From contig NZ_AP018049.1 of the NCBI RefSeq assembly GCF_003609775.1, positions 682,001 to 746,000 of the forward strand: a stretch of DNA of 64,000 bases, given 5' to 3'. The number at the start of each line of letters is the position of its first letter. Position 1 is the first letter of the stretch. Of this stretch, positions 45,728 to 54,717 are shown piece after piece. The position numbers and the translations under genes are program-made. Below the pieces are notes generated by a model that saw only the letters and a program-made list of their open reading frames with translations, was not told the DNA's origin and did no database searches. Source of the DNA: Prevotella melaninogenica (GTDB lineage Bacteria > Bacteroidota > Bacteroidia > Bacteroidales > Bacteroidaceae).

Positions 45728-47749
45728 TTAGAATAAACTTCCTTCTGTTGGTTGTGAGGGAGAATCTGGGGCTGTGGACTGTGCAAAGCGAGCGATGAAC
45801 TCATCTTCAGAGATAATTGGAATAGAAAGTTCCTTTGCTTTCTGATTCTTTCCAGAAGAGCTTTCTACATCATTATTAATAAGAAAATTCGTTGATTTAG
45901 AAACAGAACCAGTTACTTTACCTCCCTGACTTTCAATGTATGCTTTCAGTTCGTTACGGTTCTTATAATGATGAACATCACCTGTAACAACAAAGGTTAA
46001 TCCCTGGCAACTATCACCAGTTGGTGCTGATGAAGGTTGACTAATATTTAGCTCAACCAGCAGATGTTGTAGCATAGACTGATTATCAGTATCTTTCATC
46101 CAGCGCACAAAACTTGCACTCTTCTCTGGTCCAATACCAGCAATGGTCGAGAAGACATCTTCTGCAGCACTTTCTGTAGCCGTTTTAATAAGTTCCTCCA
46201 ATGGATATGCTGATAACAAACGATTGCAGACATCTTGACCTACAAGTGGAATGTTTAAAGCAAAGAGTAGACGACGTGCCTCTACGTTGCGAGCCTTTTC
46301 AATGGCCGCCAACAACTTGGTGACACTCTTATTACCGAAGCCTTCCATTGTACGCAGCTCATTAGCATGGTCATTGAGGTGGAAGAGGTCAGCATATTCA
46401 CGAATCCAACCAAGATTGATAAACTTCTGCACGGTTTGTTCAGAGAGTCCGTCAATGTTTACACCTTCTTTTGATACAAATCTACCAAACTTCTTCAGCT
46501 GTTTAGCTGGACAATGTGTATTGGTACAGTGTAGTGTGCGTGTTCCACTAACCTCGCTTTCACTAACTTCTGTAGCAGAATGGCATACTGGGCAAGTCGT
46601 AGGAATATGGAAAGTACCAACGCTTTCAATAACGTTAATAACCTTCGGAATAATCTTATTTGCCTTTATAACAGCTATCTTTGTTCCTTTATCACCAATC
46701 CCTAATCGTTCACATTCGGAGATATTGCAGAGTGAAGCACGCTTAACGGTTGTTCCTTCTAAGTCTACAGGACGAAAAACAGCTACTGGAGAGATAGTTG
46801 AAGCAGCACATGACCATTCTATATAGTTTAATTCTGTTTCAGCACTCTCGTCTTGCCATTTGAAGGCATAGCCTGCACGTGTGGCATGATGCCCTGTGAC
46901 AGAACCTGTTGCAGCATAAACGGTATCGTCGTAAGTGATGACTAAGCCATCAACAGGGTAGGGGAAAGGCGATGAACTTGCGCCTGTTACCCTTTCTGTC
47001 CAATGATGTATGACAGTTTCTATATTGTCAACGGTTGGTTGTTCGATAACCTCTCTGTCTATAACTTTGAACCCTTGTTGTTCAAGCCACTCCATTCTTT
47101 TTCCCCAAGAAGTTATTTCTTCCTCTGTATAAACGAGTGTAAAAGGAATCCAACGCAAGTGGCGAGCTTTTACTTCATTGATGTCTTTCAGTGTGAGTGA
47201 GCCTGATGCGAGGTTGCGAGGATTAGCATATTCTTCCTCTGCTTCCATGTTAAACTGTTCAAAGTCAGGATAACTGATGACAGCTTCACCACGGATAACA
47301 AGATGTCCCTTGTAAGGAATGGTTTGCAAGATACCATCAATAGCCGTAGAAAGATGAGTAATATTGGTACCAATATGACCATTACCACGTGTGACAACCT
47401 TTGTCAGTTTACCATTATCGTATGTAACAACAAGTGTCAATCCATCCAACTTCCATGAAAGCCATATAGGTCTATTCTCTGCCCATTTGGCAAGGTCCTC
47501 TACCTTCTTGGTCTTTGCTAAAGATAGTGCAGAGAATTCATGTTCTTCCTTTTTACCAGCAACATTATCAGCAGATACGTTTTGTGTTGGAGAATTCGGG
47601 AGTATAATACCTGTTTCTTCTTCTAACTTCTTTAACTTATCAAAGGCTGCGTCCCATTCATAGTCAGTCATAAGTTCATCACGACCATTGTAATATGCAT
47701 CGGAAGCAGCATTAAGTTGATTGACAAGTGATTGTATTTCTGTGTTCAT
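45728..47749 (-). CDS. ligA: NAD-dependent DNA ligase
   Basis: The 673-residue protein has the full LigA layout: Ia domain (NQLNAASDAYYNG), adenylation motif WKLDG, an OB fold, a four-cysteine zinc finger (CPVC...CTNTHC), helix-hairpin-helix repeats and a C-terminal BRCT domain (about 590-660). It seals nicks during replication using NAD+. It is not coupled to neighbours. Confidence 0.97.
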   Translation of the reverse strand: MNTEIQSLVNQLNAASDAYYNGRDELMTDYEWDAAFDKLKKLEEETGIILPNSPTQNVSADNVAGKKEEHEFSALSLAKTKKVEDLAKWAENRPIWLSWKLDGLTLVVTYDNGKLTKVVTRGNGHIGTNITHLSTAIDGILQTIPYKGHLVIRGEAVISYPDFEQFNMEAEEEYANPRNLASGSLTLKDINEVKARHLRWIPFTLVYTEEEITSWGKRMEWLEQQGFKVIDREVIEQPTVDNIETVIHHWTERVTGASSSPFPYPVDGLVITYDDTVYAATGSVTGHHATRAGYAFKWQDESAETELNYIEWSCAASTISPVAVFRPVDLEGTTVKRASLCNISECERLGIGDKGTKIAVIKANKIIPKVINVIESVGTFHIPTTCPVCHSATEVSESEVSGTRTLHCTNTHCPAKQLKKFGRFVSKEGVNIDGLSEQTVQKFINLGWIREYADLFHLNDHANELRTMEGFGNKSVTKLLAAIEKARNVEARRLLFALNIPLVGQDVCNRLLSAYPLEELIKTATESAAEDVFSTIAGIGPEKSASFVRWMKDTDNQSMLQHLLVELNISQPSSAPTGDSCQGLTFVVTGDVHHYKNRNELKAYIESQGGKVTGSVSKSTNFLINNDVESSSGKNQKAKELSIPIISEDEFIARFAQSTAPDSPSQPTEGSLF

Positions 47750-47828
47750 TGTTTTGTTTGATGATTGACGATGACAAATCGTATTAAATGATTAAAAGTA
47801 AAAATAGGTAAAGGCAAACTCCTTACTA

Positions 47829-48224
47829 TTATTTCCAAAGCTTTTTGATAAGTGCGGCGTCAGCTTCAGTCCAGTTGAGTTTTGAGAACTCTTCAGGCTT
47901 TAGCCAGCAAGAGTCAATATGCGCAAGCAACTTAAAGTTATTGTCATGTGCCATACAGTCGTAGGCTGTAAGGGTGATGGTAAAGTCTGGATAGTCATAT
48001 TCAATAGTTCCCAACTTTGCCCCGACATAGATACTCCAATCCATCTCTTCAAGCAGTTCACGACGCAAAGCCTCATGATCACTTTCTCCCTCATTGACTT
48101 TCCCGCCAGGAAACTCCCAGTGTTCAGCAATATAATTAGGACCTTTACGCAATCGCTGTGTACAAAGAATTCTGTCACCGTCATGGATAACAGCACAGAC
48201 AACGTTGAGATGTTTCTTTTCCAT
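47829..48224 (-). CDS. Nudix hydrolase, MutT-like
   Basis: The 131-residue protein has the Nudix box GKVNEGESDHEALRRELLEE, with the metal-binding REXXEE residues kept, but the glycine after the box is Asp (EEMDW). It starts MEKKHLNVVCAVIHDGDRILCTQR, typical of 8-oxo-dGTP diphosphatases (MutT). It probably cleans the nucleotide pool. It lies 79 bp upstream (in transcription order) of ligA. Confidence 0.87.
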   Translation of the reverse strand: MEKKHLNVVCAVIHDGDRILCTQRLRKGPNYIAEHWEFPGGKVNEGESDHEALRRELLEEMDWSIYVGAKLGTIEYDYPDFTITLTAYDCMAHDNNFKLLAHIDSCWLKPEEFSKLNWTEADAALIKKLWK

Positions 48225-48358
48225 AATCTTATCTATTGTTCGGTTATTTCTTCCCTTTTATTTCTTGCTTTACATGCAAATATACTACAATTTGGTGAAT
48301 GATTCCATCTTTCTTAGAATTTATTTGATTTCTTTATGTGCAACTCATATCTTTTGCG

Positions 48359-48366
48359 TATCTTTG
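48359..48366 (+). promoter_or_regulatory. -7 box of nhaD
   Basis: TATCTTTG lies 35 bp before the start. Confidence 0.55.
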
Positions 48367-48401
48367 TACATTAAATAAGATATTAGAAATTATAATCATT
48401 T

Positions 48402-49787
48402 ATGTCTACACTAACAATTGCGATTATTGTAGTCTTCGTGCTGGGCTATGCGCTCATAGCAATGGAGAGCCTTACTAAGGTTAACAAGGCAGCAGTTGCC
48501 TTGTTGATGTTTGTTTTCTGCTGGACACTTTACATGTTTGATCCAGCACCGTTTGTACAGCTAATGCACCCAGACTTTGAGGGAACAGGTGATAAGGTTG
48601 TGTCGTTTGTAAATGCTTTGATAACGGAGCATTTAGGCGATACTGCTACCACACTCTTCTTCCTTATGGGAGCTATGACGATTGTGGAAATCGTCGATCA
48701 GAACGGAGGATTCAACTGGGTGAAGAATGTGATGCAGTCTAAAACAAAGCGTAGTCTTTTGTGGAAGATTGCTTTCATGACCTTCTTCCTTTCTGCTATC
48801 CTTGATAACCTGACAACAAGTATTGTTATGGTTATGATTTTGCGTAAGCTTGTGCAGGATAAGCATGACAGAATGATTTATGCTTCGTTAGTTATCATTG
48901 CTGCTAATTCTGGTGGAGCTTTCTCTCCAATTGGCGACGTAACCACGATTATGTTGTGGAACGCAGGTATGATAACTGCAGGTGGTGTAATTAGTGAGAT
49001 ATTTATTCCTTCATTAGTTTCAATGTTGATACCAGCATTCTTGCTTCAGATGCTTTTGAAAGGTAATATCCAGTATGATGATATGACAAGTGATATGTCA
49101 GGTGATCGTGAAGTCTTGGAGTTTAATGGGTTCCAGCGTAAGATAGTCTTTGCTATCGGTGTAGGTGGTCTTTGCTCTGTTCCTTTGTTCCACTTCTTTA
49201 CTGATTTACCTCCTTTTGCTGGTATTTTGCTCGTATTGGGTATTTTATGGACAGTGACAGAAGTATTCTATCGTAATCTTCATAAGAAAAGAGGTGATGA
49301 GATTCAATTCTCAAAGCGTGTAAGCAGTTTGCTAAGTCGTATTGATATGTCTACTATCCTTTTCTTCCTTGGTATTTTGATGGCTGTGGCTTGTTTGGAA
49401 GAAGTAGGTGTGTTGAAGGAGTTAGGTCGTGGTCTGAACACAACCTTTAATGGTAATCATTATGCTGTGACTGGTATTATTGGTGTACTTTCAGCTATTG
49501 TTGACAACGTTCCACTCGTAGCTGGTAGTATGGGTATGTATCCTATCGGAATAGAGCCAGATATGGCAGTGGATGGTATCTTCTGGCAGTTGCTTGCTTA
49601 TTGTGCTGGTGTGGGCGGTTCAATGCTCATCGTTGGTTCTGCAGCAGGTGTTGTTGTTATGGGTCTTGAGAAGATTACCTTTGGCTGGTATATGAAGCGT
49701 ATTACGTGGATTGCTTTCTTAGGTTACATTGCAGGTATCCTTTCATACTGGGTTATCCGTACATGTATTTTTACCACTCCGCTTTAA
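48402..49787 (+). CDS. nhaD: Na+/H+ antiporter, NhaD type
   Basis: The 461-residue protein has about twelve membrane helices and NhaD features (FLMGAMTIVEIVDQNGGF, LDNLTTSIVMVMILRKL, ANSGGAFSPIGDVTTIMLW, AIVDNVPLVAG). It exchanges Na+ or Li+ for H+ at alkaline pH. Single gene with a terminator (49825-49879). Confidence 0.92.
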   Translation: MSTLTIAIIVVFVLGYALIAMESLTKVNKAAVALLMFVFCWTLYMFDPAPFVQLMHPDFEGTGDKVVSFVNALITEHLGDTATTLFFLMGAMTIVEIVDQNGGFNWVKNVMQSKTKRSLLWKIAFMTFFLSAILDNLTTSIVMVMILRKLVQDKHDRMIYASLVIIAANSGGAFSPIGDVTTIMLWNAGMITAGGVISEIFIPSLVSMLIPAFLLQMLLKGNIQYDDMTSDMSGDREVLEFNGFQRKIVFAIGVGGLCSVPLFHFFTDLPPFAGILLVLGILWTVTEVFYRNLHKKRGDEIQFSKRVSSLLSRIDMSTILFFLGILMAVACLEEVGVLKELGRGLNTTFNGNHYAVTGIIGVLSAIVDNVPLVAGSMGMYPIGIEPDMAVDGIFWQLLAYCAGVGGSMLIVGSAAGVVVMGLEKITFGWYMKRITWIAFLGYIAGILSYWVIRTCIFTTPL

Positions 49788-49824
49788 TCGCTAATTCTCA
49801 AAATACTATATTTTAAGTAGGAGT

Positions 49825-49879
49825 ATAAACCCTCGTCTGTCCAATCTGAATATTATCATGTGGATAGGTGAGGGCTTAT
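49825..49879 (+). terminator. Terminator of nhaD
   Basis: ATAAACCCTC and CTGTCCA pair with TGGATAG and GAGGGCTTAT across a 2-base internal loop, then T-rich sequence follows. Confidence 0.7.
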
Positions 49880-49962
49880 TCTATTCTTTAGGAAATGAGA
49901 GGTAAGGTAAGAAGTAGCTTCTTTTCCATCTTACGAAAATGCAACAAAGTAGTTTTATTTTT

Positions 49963-50052
49963 GTTTTGCTGTCACTTTTAACACTTTGTTTAAATGTGTT
50001 GTAAATCAGTAGGTTGCATGGTTAAATTAGATGATAGGAATGACAGGAAAAC
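49963..50052 (-). repeat. TIR element (family D), copy 3
   Basis: GTTTTGCTGTCA at the left and TGACAGGAAAAC at the right are 12-bp inverted repeats with one mismatch. The TTTTAACA motif is at the left, so this copy is in the orientation of the 27033 copy. Confidence 0.75.
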
Positions 50053-50263
50053 TTATTTTGTAGAAATTGCTTTGTTATAAGAAAGCAGAGAAACGGAATG
50101 AAAGAGGATAGAATATTACAAATACAGAATTGTCTTTGGTGAACAGTGTTAAGGGTTATCTTTTACATTGAAAGCATGCCTTATCATTATGCTTATTTCT
50201 CTATATGAAAAGAAATCTATCATTAAGCTTTCTTCCCTTTCTTTATTATTGTGTGGAGGCTCA

Positions 50264-50342
50264 GCACCAATTGTGCGGAGGCTTAACACTAATTGTGCGA
50301 AGGCTTAACACTAATTGTGCGAAGGCTTAACACCAATCATTT
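50264..50342. repeat. 22-bp palindromic array, family A, locus 4
   Basis: Units start at 50264, 50286, 50308 and 50330, exactly 22 bp apart: GCACCAATTGTGC, then ACACTAATTGTGC twice, then a decayed fourth. Spacers GGAGGCTTA and GAAGGCTTA are nearly identical, the most uniform array of the family. Confidence 0.85.
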
Positions 50343-50421
50343 GGATGGTTTATAGCCTTGAAATCTTTCTCTTATATTTAGAATAAAAAGAGCAGTTAGC
50401 ATGTTTATTACGATTAAAAAT

Positions 50422-50452
50422 ATAGGAGATGCACAAGTCATGCACCTCCTAT
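50422..50452 (-). terminator. Terminator of BtuB-BtuG operon
   Basis: ATAGGAG and TGCA pair with TGCA and CTCCTAT around a 7-base loop; on the minus strand a T-rich tail follows. Confidence 0.75.
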
Positions 50453-50570
50453 TTATCGTTTATAGCGAGTTTTATACAGCCTTGACCTTATTGTGTTTGT
50501 GTATTATATAAAACTTTATGATTATTTTGACTCTTTATAAAAGTCGTAAAGTCAAGCTGTATAGTTTATC

Positions 50571-51620
50571 TTAGTTGGCAAAACGAACGTTCTGTGCGCT
50601 ATAGCCTACCTGAATATTGCCCTGAATAAGTTTACCCTCTGGAGAGTAATAGAAGACTTCACTTGGTACTGTATAGCTTGGGATATCTATAACATAGATG
50701 TTACCATAGCGGTCAACATTAACCTGTGATGGATTATGGAGGCCTGTCATATCAAGGTCGGTTTCCTTTCCAGTTGCGAGATCATAAATAAAGAAACGCT
50801 TGTTCGTATCATAGTAGGTAGCATATAGACATACAAGTGCGTTCTTTTTAGCACTGTATGCAATTGAACTTGCCTTGAAGAGTTTTTTAACCTCATCATT
50901 TTTAGCATTAATCTTCTGTACAAGTGCATCGTCGTTCTTGAACATTGATACAAAGTAAACATCATTACCAACAGCAATACTTTGGTTATAAGGATTTTTC
51001 CCTACGGTAAGTGTCTTTGTCTTCTTAAATGAGTTACAGTCAACAACAGCAACAGTATTTCCTTTACCATAACCTGAGATGTTTGCATAAAGTTTACCAT
51101 TAGCAACAGAAAGTGCCTCTGGATGATCGCCTACTTCTACAGAGTCAACTAATGGTTTCTGTGCGTTGTTAGGGTTCATCTTGTATACCTTACCATTGTA
51201 AGCAGAGAAGTAAACATAATTACCATCTGTTGCCAAATAGCGTGGGCTGGCGTTATGCAACTTAATTGTCTGTTCTTTCTTACCCATTCTATTCAAAACT
51301 TCAACCTTTGAAGAGGTTGTACAGGTAACGACAAGCTTAGTTCCAAAGACAATTAAGTCCTGTGCATCACCGATTCCGATACCATTCTGAGTTCTATAAG
51401 CATCACTGTAGATGTATGGTGCAGTTGGACGTGACTCGCTGTTATAGTCGAGAATACCCACTGTACCATCATTTGCATTCCAATTACCAGCACAAGCAAC
51501 ATATACATCTGTGTTAGATACTGCTGGCTGTGTGTAAGTAAAGTCATTATCATCACTACAAGCCGTAAATGTAAGTGCTGACATAAGAATAACACCAAGT
51601 GTAAGAAGATTCTTTTTCAT
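50571..51620 (-). CDS. btuG: BtuG-like cobalamin-binding beta-propeller lipoprotein
   Basis: The 349-residue protein has a lipoprotein signal (SALTFTAC, Cys about 21) and YncE-like propeller repeats (YLATDGNYVYFSAYNGKVYKMN, PEALSVANGKLYANISG, NQSIAVGNDVYFVS, PSQVNVDRYGNIYVID). It follows the BtuB-like receptor by 99 bp and both lie under a cobalamin riboswitch. In Bacteroides, BtuG is a surface propeller that binds B12 very tightly and hands it to BtuB; length, architecture and context match. The B12 role is inferred from the riboswitch. Confidence 0.8.
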   Translation of the reverse strand: MKKNLLTLGVILMSALTFTACSDDNDFTYTQPAVSNTDVYVACAGNWNANDGTVGILDYNSESRPTAPYIYSDAYRTQNGIGIGDAQDLIVFGTKLVVTCTTSSKVEVLNRMGKKEQTIKLHNASPRYLATDGNYVYFSAYNGKVYKMNPNNAQKPLVDSVEVGDHPEALSVANGKLYANISGYGKGNTVAVVDCNSFKKTKTLTVGKNPYNQSIAVGNDVYFVSMFKNDDALVQKINAKNDEVKKLFKASSIAYSAKKNALVCLYATYYDTNKRFFIYDLATGKETDLDMTGLHNPSQVNVDRYGNIYVIDIPSYTVPSEVFYYSPEGKLIQGNIQVGYSAQNVRFAN

Positions 51621-51719
51621 TTTTTCTTGTTGTTTTGTTTATAATTTATTGTTATCTTGTTTTGTTCTCTTTCTTATTATTTTTGCACATTCCTCTTTTG
51701 CTTTTTTGCTACTTTTTCC

Positions 51720-53699
51720 TCAGAGTTTCCAACTTACTGTGAGTCGCCAGTTTGTTCCTGGCATAGGATAAAAGCGTACCACCTCATAGTTCTTGTTGCC
51801 AAGGTTGCGTAAGTCTAATTGTAGGCGCAGTTGTTGTTTGAAGATGTTGATATCCTTTGAAACCGTAATACTATGGTCGGTGAAGGCTGTCATGCGGTTG
51901 TCAGGAATATTATATCCCAATGAATAGCGTTCGCCCATCAACAATAGGTTGTAGCTTAAATCCAGCCACGGAGTGTGTAGTAGCGAACTAACTGACCCCG
52001 AGTGGCGTGGAGTATAAGCTATCTGGTGTCCATAGTAAATATAGGTTGGATTAGTTTTATCGGTTGCGTTGAGCATACTATAGCTTCCTGTCACACTGAG
52101 TGACCAGTCATTCCTCCATCGTTTCTCCGCATTAGCGGAGATATCAAGTCCTATTTGTCGCACTTTACCCGCATTCATCATTTGCCAATAGAACATCTTT
52201 GGCACTGCAATAATCTTATCGGTGACATTCCCGAAGTATCCATCTGCCGTCAATGAGAGCTGAAGTGTACGGTTGAAGGTATGAGAATAGGTTGCGCCGA
52301 GATTCCACTGGCGTGACTTCTCAGGATTTAAGCGACGATTTCCAATACCTGTATAATAAAGTTCATTAAGTGTTGGTGTGCGGAAGATGTCCTTATATCC
52401 AAAGCGGAAACGGAGGTCTTGTAATGCTCTCCATTGTAGGCTGAAGGCAGGGGAGAGGCGATGGAAACCATCAGAGGCATTACCTATCTTTACATGCTCC
52501 GTGATATTCGTTGCAAGGAGTGAGGCATTGAAAGTGAACTGACCTATACGATAGTTTGCTGCCAATGCTGTCCATAGGGAGTTGCGTGTAGGGTTTGCAG
52601 CCTGTGAAAGCGACATTGATAGATGATTATGCGCATAGTCTTGTGCCAAAGAGAGGTGAAGCCCTTGTAAAGGCTCACTCCATAAAGTTGCTGTCAGATA
52701 TGCCTCCTGCTGTCTGTAGATATCTTCTTTATAACCACTGGCAGGTACATCTGAATAGCGTGACCATGAATAATTCCACTTAGCAGCAGCTTTCAACTTG
52801 ATATGCTGGCTGAATTTATTCTCATAGAAAAGCTGTGTGAAGACATTCTTGTCAACTAATCGCTCAGCAGAGTAGGTGTTATCGTAGATGACTGCACCCG
52901 GTAAGCCTCGATGAGAGGTGAAACCGTATGTCTTCCACTTCAGTATTTGCTTATCATTGAGCTGATAATCAAGGTTAATTTCTCCTCTCCAAGTCTCAAT
53001 GTCACTATTGTTACGTCGTTCATTGATAGTCTTGATACCATTTTTCAACTTGAATGCGTAAACGCCATCAGCCCTTTCATAGCTTCCGTATGCTCCAATG
53101 CCAAGCCGTGAGAACTGCTGGTGAAAGAGTAGGGAAGGTGAAAAAAGTCCGTAACTACCCGTGCGGATGGTTGTGGAAAGTTCTGTCTTCTTTCTTGTTG
53201 ACTCGCTATCACGGTCTGTATAGCTTTGCAGTGTATTAATATTAATCATTCCCGCAGAAGCGTATGACTTTGCACTCTGATAAATATTATCGTCTTGACC
53301 AATCTGAAGACTGATGAGTGAAATGTTATCGAGGGTAAAGCGAGATAAATCTACTTGTCCGCTTTGACAGTCATCCACCTGTACACCATCATAGATAACC
53401 CCTGTATGAGCAGCACCAAGACCACGAATGTTGACCGTCTTCATACCGCCCACACCGCCATAGTCCTTCACCTGCACGCCTGCAAAACGTTTTAAGGCAT
53501 CACCCATATCGTGGATGCCAAGTCGTTCCATATCAGCATGTGAAAGTGTCTGTACTGGCGAACTTGCCAATACATTTCCAGAAATGCGGAAACCATTGAC
53601 CACAACCTCATCTATGGTTTGTGTTGTGTCAGTACCAAGGGGCTGTGCAGTTGTACCGAGCGGGCACAATAATAGCAAGAAAGAAGCCAATTGCCTCAT
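51720..53699 (-). CDS. btuB: BtuB-like TonB-dependent cobalamin receptor
   Basis: The 659-residue protein has a signal peptide (to about residue 18), a TonB box region (TIDEVVVNGF), a plug (DALKRFAGVQVKDYGGVGGMKTVNIRG) and a barrel ending in Trp-Lys-Leu. It lacks the N-terminal regulatory domain of SusC proteins. The cobalamin riboswitch immediately upstream marks it as the outer-membrane B12 transporter. The plug region DDCQSGQVDLSRF follows the BtuB pattern. Confidence 0.88.
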   Translation of the reverse strand: MRQLASFLLLLCPLGTTAQPLGTDTTQTIDEVVVNGFRISGNVLASSPVQTLSHADMERLGIHDMGDALKRFAGVQVKDYGGVGGMKTVNIRGLGAAHTGVIYDGVQVDDCQSGQVDLSRFTLDNISLISLQIGQDDNIYQSAKSYASAGMININTLQSYTDRDSESTRKKTELSTTIRTGSYGLFSPSLLFHQQFSRLGIGAYGSYERADGVYAFKLKNGIKTINERRNNSDIETWRGEINLDYQLNDKQILKWKTYGFTSHRGLPGAVIYDNTYSAERLVDKNVFTQLFYENKFSQHIKLKAAAKWNYSWSRYSDVPASGYKEDIYRQQEAYLTATLWSEPLQGLHLSLAQDYAHNHLSMSLSQAANPTRNSLWTALAANYRIGQFTFNASLLATNITEHVKIGNASDGFHRLSPAFSLQWRALQDLRFRFGYKDIFRTPTLNELYYTGIGNRRLNPEKSRQWNLGATYSHTFNRTLQLSLTADGYFGNVTDKIIAVPKMFYWQMMNAGKVRQIGLDISANAEKRWRNDWSLSVTGSYSMLNATDKTNPTYIYYGHQIAYTPRHSGSVSSLLHTPWLDLSYNLLLMGERYSLGYNIPDNRMTAFTDHSITVSKDINIFKQQLRLQLDLRNLGNKNYEVVRFYPMPGTNWRLTVSWKL

Positions 53700-53729
53700 A
53701 TCTCATTCAGTAATCAAAGGGTTCTATGC

Positions 53730-53925
53730 AGGGCCCTTCCTCGAGGGGTGCAATGACTTGCAATGGCAGGTCTTCTGACTTGTTGTTTAAAGTGAGGTAA
53801 GCGCCTTCCCAGTTTAATATGAGCCAGTGGCATTAGCTTACCTTTGACAAACAACTTACAGCTGCGGGACAGTAGCGGACTCCCACCGCTTTCCCTTTTT
53901 AATCATGATGGTAATGAACCTATTG
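53730..53925 (-). ncRNA. Cobalamin riboswitch
   Basis: On the minus strand this holds AAAGGGAA, GCGGTGGGAGTCCGC, ACTGTCCCGCAGCTGTAA and the B12 box AAGTCAGAAGACCTGCC (53765-53781), the hallmark segments of the AdoCbl riboswitch in the right order. It lies just upstream of the btuB start at 53699, so it should repress translation or transcription when cobalamin is plentiful. The ends are approximate. Confidence 0.95.
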
Positions 53926-53931
53926 CATTTG

Positions 53932-53939
53932 CAAAGATA
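53932..53939 (-). promoter_or_regulatory. -7 box of the btuB operon
   Basis: On the minus strand this is TATCTTTG, placing the transcript start just before the riboswitch. Confidence 0.65.
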
Positions 53940-54019
53940 CGATAAAGGTGAGAGATAGGCAAATAAAGGTGTACTTTTCTACTTACAGCGTAATGGTTAT
54001 CACTTATTGAAAAGTGATT

Positions 54020-54589
54020 TTAGAGGGGTTTTTGTAGGTGTTTCATCTTATGACCACCCCATTGGTTGTCATCTACGTAAACGAAACCTACTCGATGATA
54101 AAGTCGTTCTGCTTGTGGGTTGCTTGTGTCAACAAGTAATCCAGTAGGGAGGTTCATCTTTCTACCTTTCTCAATTGTTGCTTCAAGCAGTTGCTTTGCA
54201 AGACCTCTTCCACGGAAAGAATTGTCAACACAAAGCGAATCAATATATAGTTCACCAGCTGTTGTCTCGTCATCCATATCAGAAAAGTCACGACCGAAAG
54301 CCTCCAAAGCTCCTTCAACGAAAGCCTTTCTTAGTTCTTTAAGTTTGGCTCCATCGTAGCTGACACAGACACCAGCAATCTTATTTGTTTCCGTTATTGC
54401 TACAAGTGTATTAAGATAGGAGTATTGCGAGTCTTCACGTTCTACCAACTTTGTTATGAGTTGATGAAAGTCTTTTAAACTATGGTTGGGGCCTGCAAAC
54501 CACTGACAACACTCATGGTTCATAGCCTCCATTATCAGATGGGCTATCACCGTAGCCTGCTCTTTTTGTGCATCTTCAATCCTAATCAT
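54020..54589 (-). CDS. GNAT family N-acetyltransferase
   Basis: The 189-residue protein has the acetyl-CoA loop NSFRGRGLAKQLLE and the ELYIDSLCVD and ADRLYHRVGFVYVDD-like strands (here AERLYHRVGF) of GNAT enzymes. The N-terminal part contains QWFAGPNHSLKDFHQLI. Substrate unknown. Confidence 0.87.
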   Translation of the reverse strand: MIRIEDAQKEQATVIAHLIMEAMNHECCQWFAGPNHSLKDFHQLITKLVEREDSQYSYLNTLVAITETNKIAGVCVSYDGAKLKELRKAFVEGALEAFGRDFSDMDDETTAGELYIDSLCVDNSFRGRGLAKQLLEATIEKGRKMNLPTGLLVDTSNPQAERLYHRVGFVYVDDNQWGGHKMKHLQKPL

Positions 54590-54669
54590 AATGCGAAGAT
54601 ACGAAAACTATTTGATTTAATATGTTTATCGTGGATGTTATCTATCGAATAAGGTGTGTTTTTCAAAAT

Positions 54670-54707
54670 ATCCCCAACTCTTTTTCAAACTGAAAAGGGT
54701 TGGGGAT
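54670..54707 (-). terminator. Terminator of Ala-rich lipoprotein gene
   Basis: ATCCCCAAC and CTTTTTCA pair with TGAAAAG and GTTGGGGAT with one bulge. Confidence 0.75.
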
Positions 54708-54717
54708 AAACGTTAAT

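Larger units (their letters stand above)
49788..50570. other. Large convergent intergenic region with several repeats
   Basis: The 783-bp gap between nhaD (+) and the BtuG-like gene (-) holds a terminator (49825-49879), a TIR element (49963-50052), a four-unit family A array (50264-50342) and the BtuG terminator (50422-50452). No open frame of interest is present. Confidence 0.65.
53700..54019. other. Leader region of the btuB operon
   Basis: The 320-bp gap is filled mostly by the cobalamin riboswitch (53730-53925) and its promoter (53932-53939, minus strand). Nothing else is visible. Confidence 0.7.

Noticed and set aside
46251..46826. Plus-strand frame opposite ligA
   Set aside because: It is an antisense shadow of the conserved ligase.
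50264..50342. CRISPR array
   Set aside because: The 22-bp period is too short, there are no unique spacers and the repeats are palindromic 13-mers.
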